DNA of 12,023 nt from Gammaproteobacteria bacterium (GTDB taxonomy: Bacteria > Pseudomonadota > Gammaproteobacteria > Pseudomonadales > Pseudohongiellaceae). Location of the stretch: contig DMJN01000189.1 in assembly GCA_003451715.1 (NCBI GenBank), forward strand, positions 1 to 12,023, in the 5' to 3' direction. Below are positions 9,314-12,023 of the stretch, in pieces. Below the pieces are notes generated by a model. It was not told where the DNA came from. It was given only the letters and a program-made list of their open reading frames with translations, and made no database searches. A program made the position numbers and the translations under genes. Within the stretch, counting starts at the first letter, position 1; the number at the start of each line of letters is the position of its first letter.

Positions 9314-9338
9314 GCGACATAACATTTTTATAAAGAGA
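9314..9338 (-). other. Half attC site (L'/R' side) at the upstream end of the array
   Basis: On the plus strand GCGACATAAC is followed by ATTTTTATAAAGAG, matching the left arm of the complete sites (AACGC-TTTTAATAAAGAG) with small changes. The complementary right half is missing; a run of Cs and then unrelated sequence follow. The core GTTATGTCGC equals the end of the HigBA cassette at 8613-8622, so it is a genuine cassette boundary and not chance. An attI cannot be excluded, but the arm resembles attC. Confidence 0.7.
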
Positions 9339-9638
9339 CCCCCTCAGTATTTCCGGTAGGTCGATTTGAAGTCTAATCCCTAGTTTTTTAAAATGGAACA
9401 GGTTTTCCAATAATCCTTGAGTTTGCTTTAGCTAGATATGCGGCCCGCATAGAATTTTGATAATTGGCACGGTTATAAGCGTGTCAAACTTGTAACTCAT
9501 TGAGATACAAGCTCGAATTTTTCCTCGATTCGACAAAGTGTGCCACACAACTGGCAAAGTGTGCCAAATTTGTAGTTTTTAGAAATTTTGACCTATTCTT
9601 AGATGCTCATTTTGCAGGAAAAATATGAAAAGAAGATC
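9339..9638. other. Gene-free junction with GTGTGCCA-type repeats
   Basis: I see no credible gene here. The stretch is AT-rich. It contains TTGGCACG (9464-9471) facing CGTGTCAA (9480-9487), and a 12-bp direct repeat CAAAGTGTGCCA at 9534-9545 and 9555-9566. The repeat copies are spaced 21 bp apart, two helical turns. Clustered short repeats like these occur at the ends of some insertion sequences (for example IS21-like), so this may be a transposon end remnant; no transposase is present. A regulator's operator set is the alternative. Confidence 0.4.
9534..9566. repeat. Direct repeat pair CAAAGTGTGCCA, 21-bp period
   Basis: Two exact 12-bp copies start at 9534 and 9555. The second lies inside a small palindrome (TGGCA-AAGTG-TGCCA). 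The helical phasing suggests binding of one protein to both copies, either a transposase at an element end or a regulator. Confidence 0.6.
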
Positions 9639-9641
9639 AAA

Positions 9642-9714
9642 GGGGACACTAATAGTTTAATAGCTTAACGGCAAACCAATTCGGTTCCCCGGCTTTAAAC
9701 TATTAGTGTTCCCC
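9642..9714. repeat. Palindromic element (REP/MITE-like) with 19-20 bp arms
   Basis: Left arm 9642-9660 begins GGGGACACTAATAG. Right arm 9695-9714 is its complement apart from one inserted base (GTGTTCCCC). The 34-nt centre carries its own small hairpin (AACC-AATTC-GGTT). GGGGACACT-type palindromes are, as I recall, characteristic of dispersed REP-like elements mobilised by Y1-type transposases. It overlaps the end of the PDLQGIW gene and could also act as a transcription stop for the minus strand, though it lacks a clear U-tract. Confidence 0.7.
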
Positions 9715-10707
9715 AGCATCCAACCGACGTGCACCCGCCAGAATAATCGACAAAGAATAGTTTCCTTCGTGACAGGCGTATTCATAGATTTGTTCTTCCG
9801 GGGCATTGCGGGTAATCGTACGCTCGCCCGTGAAGGGACTGGCATAGGCTTGCTCGTCAGTTACCGTGAAGGAATAGTGAATTTCATTGTCGCTGACCAG
9901 CGTATAGCGCTCGAGGACTTCGAAATCTTCGGATAGCGAGATTGATCGGGGAGAGGACTGTTCGGGGCGAAAGTTTTTGCTGTGCACCACCAGCGTGTCG
10001 CCTTCCCAATGGCCGACTGAATCGCCCATCCAGGAGGGAATGTTATGACTGAAGTGTTCGCTGTCTAAGCGGATAATCCGCGCATCATGGATCATCTCAG
10101 TCATGACCATGACATAGTCTTTGGTCTGCACGATCTGCATGTTCGGATTCATCATCATCGGAGTGAGTGATGGCAAGGCAGCACCGAAGATCAGGCAACG
10201 TCCCGAGAGTGGCTGCCCTTCAGGACCATCGGTATTACCGAGCCCGGCGGCTCGCCGTTTGGCTCCAAAATCCTGGAATCCTTCTCTCAAGGGAATGCGC
10301 CCATCCGGTGGGTCGAGGATTACTGAAGTCCTGAATTCTCCATGTACTCTAATCAGTTCGGGTCTTCGGAAGTGGGCCAGAAATGTGTCATCCGCTTCCT
10401 GCCCGATACGGGCGCCCTGTTCCGGTGCTCCTCTGCCGGGGTCGAGGTCGGCATCCTGGCGCACCATTGCTTCGCGCATCGCGCTTTCCAAATCGATAAC
10501 ATCCTGCTCGGTGTAGGTCTGCTTTGCGCCTAATCTTGTGGGGCGCTGCAGCGGAGTTCTCGAGCCGAAAAGCCAGATACCCTGAAGATCCGGATGGCCA
10601 TGCTCTGTGCGGGGCATTTGCCAATCGGTAGCAGATTCTGATTGAGCGAACAGCTGCACCGAAAATGTAATCGAACACAAAATTACGATGAAACTGATTT
10701 TGGACAC
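9703..10707 (-). CDS. Secreted PDLQGIW-motif protein, function unknown; C-terminus altered
   Basis: A 334-residue exported protein. The signal peptide covers residues 1 to about 21 (hydrophobic ISFIVILCSITFSVQLFA, cleavage likely after LFA). The mature start carries HGHPDLQGIWLFGSRTPLQRP, a motif I know from a family of uncharacterised secreted proteins of environmental bacteria. Later blocks are SGRCLIFGAALPSLTP, ARIIRLDSEHFSHNIPSWMGDS, GHWEGDTLVVHSKNF and YEYACHEGNYSLSIILAGAR. There are two Cys in the mature part. The start is GTG at 10707, supported by AGGA seven bases upstream; no ATG alternative exists nearby. The last codons (GEH and stop) lie in the arm of the palindromic element, so the native C-terminus has probably been replaced. 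The gene lies 79 nt after the molybdenum hydroxylase gene on the same strand. Confidence 0.78.
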   Translation of the reverse strand: MSKISFIVILCSITFSVQLFAQSESATDWQMPRTEHGHPDLQGIWLFGSRTPLQRPTRLGAKQTYTEQDVIDLESAMREAMVRQDADLDPGRGAPEQGARIGQEADDTFLAHFRRPELIRVHGEFRTSVILDPPDGRIPLREGFQDFGAKRRAAGLGNTDGPEGQPLSGRCLIFGAALPSLTPMMMNPNMQIVQTKDYVMVMTEMIHDARIIRLDSEHFSHNIPSWMGDSVGHWEGDTLVVHSKNFRPEQSSPRSISLSEDFEVLERYTLVSDNEIHYSFTVTDEQAYASPFTGERTITRNAPEEQIYEYACHEGNYSLSIILAGARRLDAGEH

Positions 10708-10745
10708 AATCGGATCCTGAATCTCAGCGGCATGAAATGGGAGAA

Positions 10746-10780
10746 GGGGATGGCGTAAAGAAGACCTCTACGCCTCCCCC
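10746..10780 (-). terminator. Hairpin between the hydroxylase and PDLQGIW genes
   Basis: GGGGATGGCGTA (10746-10757) pairs with TACGCCTCCCC (10769-10779), giving an almost continuous stem of about 11 bp with an 11-nt loop. On the minus strand it follows the hydroxylase stop. It lacks a run of Us, so it is a weak candidate intrinsic terminator or an mRNA-stabilising hairpin between two genes of one transcript. Confidence 0.4.
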
Positions 10781-10786
10781 TGTTAT

Positions 10787-12023
10787 TTACACTCCCGCTA
10801 CGGGTGTAGACCTCGAGAAGTCATGCTTGCTGATTGGTAGTTCTCGCACCCGTTGTCCGGTGAGAATATAAATCGCATTGGTGACCGCGGCTGCGATCGG
10901 TGGTGTGGACGGTTCGCCCAGTCCCCCCAGTGCCTCGCCGGACTCGACGATGTGCACATCGATCTCCGGTGCCGTGGCCATGCGTACCATCTCGTAATCC
11001 GGGAAGTTACCATTAGCGACACGACCCTTCTCAATCGTGATCTCACCGTATAACGCAGCAGATAAACCGAAGATGATGCCACTCTCCACCTGAGCCTCTG
11101 CCGTGTCCGGGTTTACTGCCCAGCCACAGTCGATGGCACAGGTCACCTTGTGTACGACGGGCTTATTGTTGGTATCCATGGATACTTCCGCCACTTCGGC
11201 CACGATACTGCCGAAACTTTCCTGCACGGCTATACCCAGGGCATGGCCTTCGGGCAGGTTCTGACCATAGCCGGCAGCCTCTGCCGCCACTTCCAACACC
11301 TTACGGTGCCGTGGATGGGCCTGCAGCATTTCCATGCGAAACTGAAAAGGATTCTTACCGGCACGGTGTGCGATCTCATCGGTGAAGGATTCGGTGAAGA
11401 AGGTCTGCTGCGAATGGTCCACGCTGCGCCAGGCCGCGATAGGAACATGGGTATCGCCATCGACTACTCGAATCGACTGGTTCTCGATTGAGTAGGGGAT
11501 ATGTGCGGCGCCGGGTACCTGGATGGGGCCGGTGAAACGGTTATGCCAGGCCAGCACATTGTCATTCGAATCGAATGCCGCCTTGAAATTGCTGTTCACG
11601 GCGGGGCGGTAATAATCCTGCTGCATATCGTCTTCGCGGCTGAAGATAGTTTTCACCGGCACATCGAATTCTTTGGCAATCAGGGTGGCGTGATCGATCA
11701 TGTTCCAGTTAAACGGCAGGCGTCGACCGAAGCCGCCACCGCAATAGGTCTGATGAAACGTCACATTGTCTTCGTTCAGCCCCGCGATACTTGCAACCCG
11801 ACCCTTAATGCCAAGCGCATCCTGGGTGCTGGTCCACAGATCTGCCCTGTCGTCTTGAATGTGCACCGTGCAGTTCATCGGTTCCATTGGCGCGTGGGCC
11901 AGGTAGGGAACGCGGTAGTTACCTTCGATGATGTCGGCGGCGGACTCCAGTGCTGCTTCGGCGTCACCACTTTCAAAATCCTTGCTGCCATTGCTCTCGG
12001 CCAGTTCCTGGTCGAAACGCGCC
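10787..12023 (-). CDS. Molybdopterin-binding hydroxylase subunit (xanthine dehydrogenase / IorB type), 5'-partial
   Basis: The large molybdenum-cofactor subunit of an aldehyde/xanthine-type hydroxylase, closest in style to the isoquinoline 1-oxidoreductase beta subunit. The frame is open to the window edge; the ATG at 11887 is internal, because upstream codons continue sensibly through GNYRVPYLAHAPMEPMNC. About 411 C-terminal residues are present, against roughly 700-750 for whole IorB-like proteins. Visible signatures are CGGGFGRRLPFN, AAWRSVDHSQQTFFTESF, AIDCGWAVNPDTAEAQVESG, and GGLGEPSTPPIAAAVTNAI, which carries the catalytic Glu. Such subunits work with a small [2Fe-2S] subunit, which is not in the window. 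Relatives often have a Tat signal at the missing N-terminus. The substrate is unknown. Confidence 0.92.
   Translation of the reverse strand, partial: ARFDQELAESNGSKDFESGDAEAALESAADIIEGNYRVPYLAHAPMEPMNCTVHIQDDRADLWTSTQDALGIKGRVASIAGLNEDNVTFHQTYCGGGFGRRLPFNWNMIDHATLIAKEFDVPVKTIFSREDDMQQDYYRPAVNSNFKAAFDSNDNVLAWHNRFTGPIQVPGAAHIPYSIENQSIRVVDGDTHVPIAAWRSVDHSQQTFFTESFTDEIAHRAGKNPFQFRMEMLQAHPRHRKVLEVAAEAAGYGQNLPEGHALGIAVQESFGSIVAEVAEVSMDTNNKPVVHKVTCAIDCGWAVNPDTAEAQVESGIIFGLSAALYGEITIEKGRVANGNFPDYEMVRMATAPEIDVHIVESGEALGGLGEPSTPPIAAAVTNAIYILTGQRVRELPISKHDFSRSTPVAGV

Larger units (their letters stand above)
5990..9338 (-). mobile_element. Integron cassette array without integrase (CALIN), six cassettes
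   Basis: Five complete attC sites (near 6489, 6996, 7495, 8011 and 8560) and two half-sites (5990-6012 and 9314-9338) punctuate a run of small genes. On the minus strand each site reads ACATAAC-AA... to ...GC-GTTATGT, the gene-sense polarity of known cassettes, and each of the five minus-strand cassettes has its gene(s) followed by attC. Taking cleavage as G|TT of the right-hand core, the cassettes are: about 5990-6496 (DUF4160/DUF2442, lower end incomplete), 6497-7003, 7004-7502, 7503-8018, 8019-8567, and 8568-9322 (HigBA, genes reversed). Cassette-specific end sequences match within a cassette: GTTAAATGCC marks both ends of 8019-8567, GTTATGTCGC both ends of 8568-9322, and GTTATGTGTT both ends of the DUF4160/DUF2442 cassette. 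No tyrosine recombinase of the IntI type and no attI are visible. Confidence 0.9.

Noticed and set aside
5990..9338. CRISPR array, because of the regularly spaced repeats
   Set aside because: The repeats are about 60-120 bp imperfect palindromes about 500 bp apart with genes between them, the attC pattern, and no cas genes are present.
9464..9480. Sigma-54-type promoter starting with TTGGCACG
   Set aside because: The -12 element reads TAAGC rather than TTGC, and no gene lies suitably downstream; the inverted repeat explains the motif better.
11885..11887. ATG as the start of the molybdenum hydroxylase
   Set aside because: Upstream codons continue the conserved YRVPYLAHAPMEPMNC region to the window edge, so this Met is internal.

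Overview
This window looks like chromosomal DNA of a marine-type gammaproteobacterium. That is an inference from protein style: a CzcBA-type metal efflux pump, a secreted protein with a PDLQGIW motif, an IorB-like molybdenum hydroxylase, and integron sites with ACATAAC/GTTATGT ends. No rRNA, tRNA or CRISPR array was seen.

Layout. (1) Positions 2-4992, plus strand: the 3' part of a metal-efflux membrane-fusion protein, a complete CzcA-type RND pump, and a Tat-exported NAD(P)-binding F420-reductase-like protein, closely spaced like an operon. (2) 5092-5961, plus strand: a monoacylglycerol-lipase-like alpha/beta hydrolase. (3) About 5990-9338: an integron gene-cassette array with no integrase in the window (a CALIN). 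It has five complete attC sites and a half-site at each end. It is read on the minus strand and looks AT-rich beside its flanks. In array order (from high to low coordinates) the cassettes carry a HigBA-type toxin-antitoxin pair in reverse orientation, a small probable lipoprotein, three consecutive small membrane proteins that are diverged members of one family, and an overlapping DUF4160-DUF2442 pair. (4) 9339-9716: a gene-free junction holding GTGTGCCA-type repeats and a palindromic element resembling a REP or MITE. (5) 9703-12023, minus strand: a secreted PDLQGIW protein whose last codons lie in the palindrome, and the C-terminal part of a molybdopterin-binding hydroxylase subunit that runs off the window.

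The efflux genes would export divalent metal from the periplasm. The array is a separate mobile block between the hydrolase and the PDLQGIW gene. Its most notable content is the trio of homologous three-helix membrane proteins (119, 114 and 136 aa). Their first 46 residues align without gaps, and I can assign them no function. The five minus-strand cassettes have leaders of only about 13-43 nt and no visible promoter. The HigBA cassette at the head of the array has its own promoter and operator on the opposite strand.
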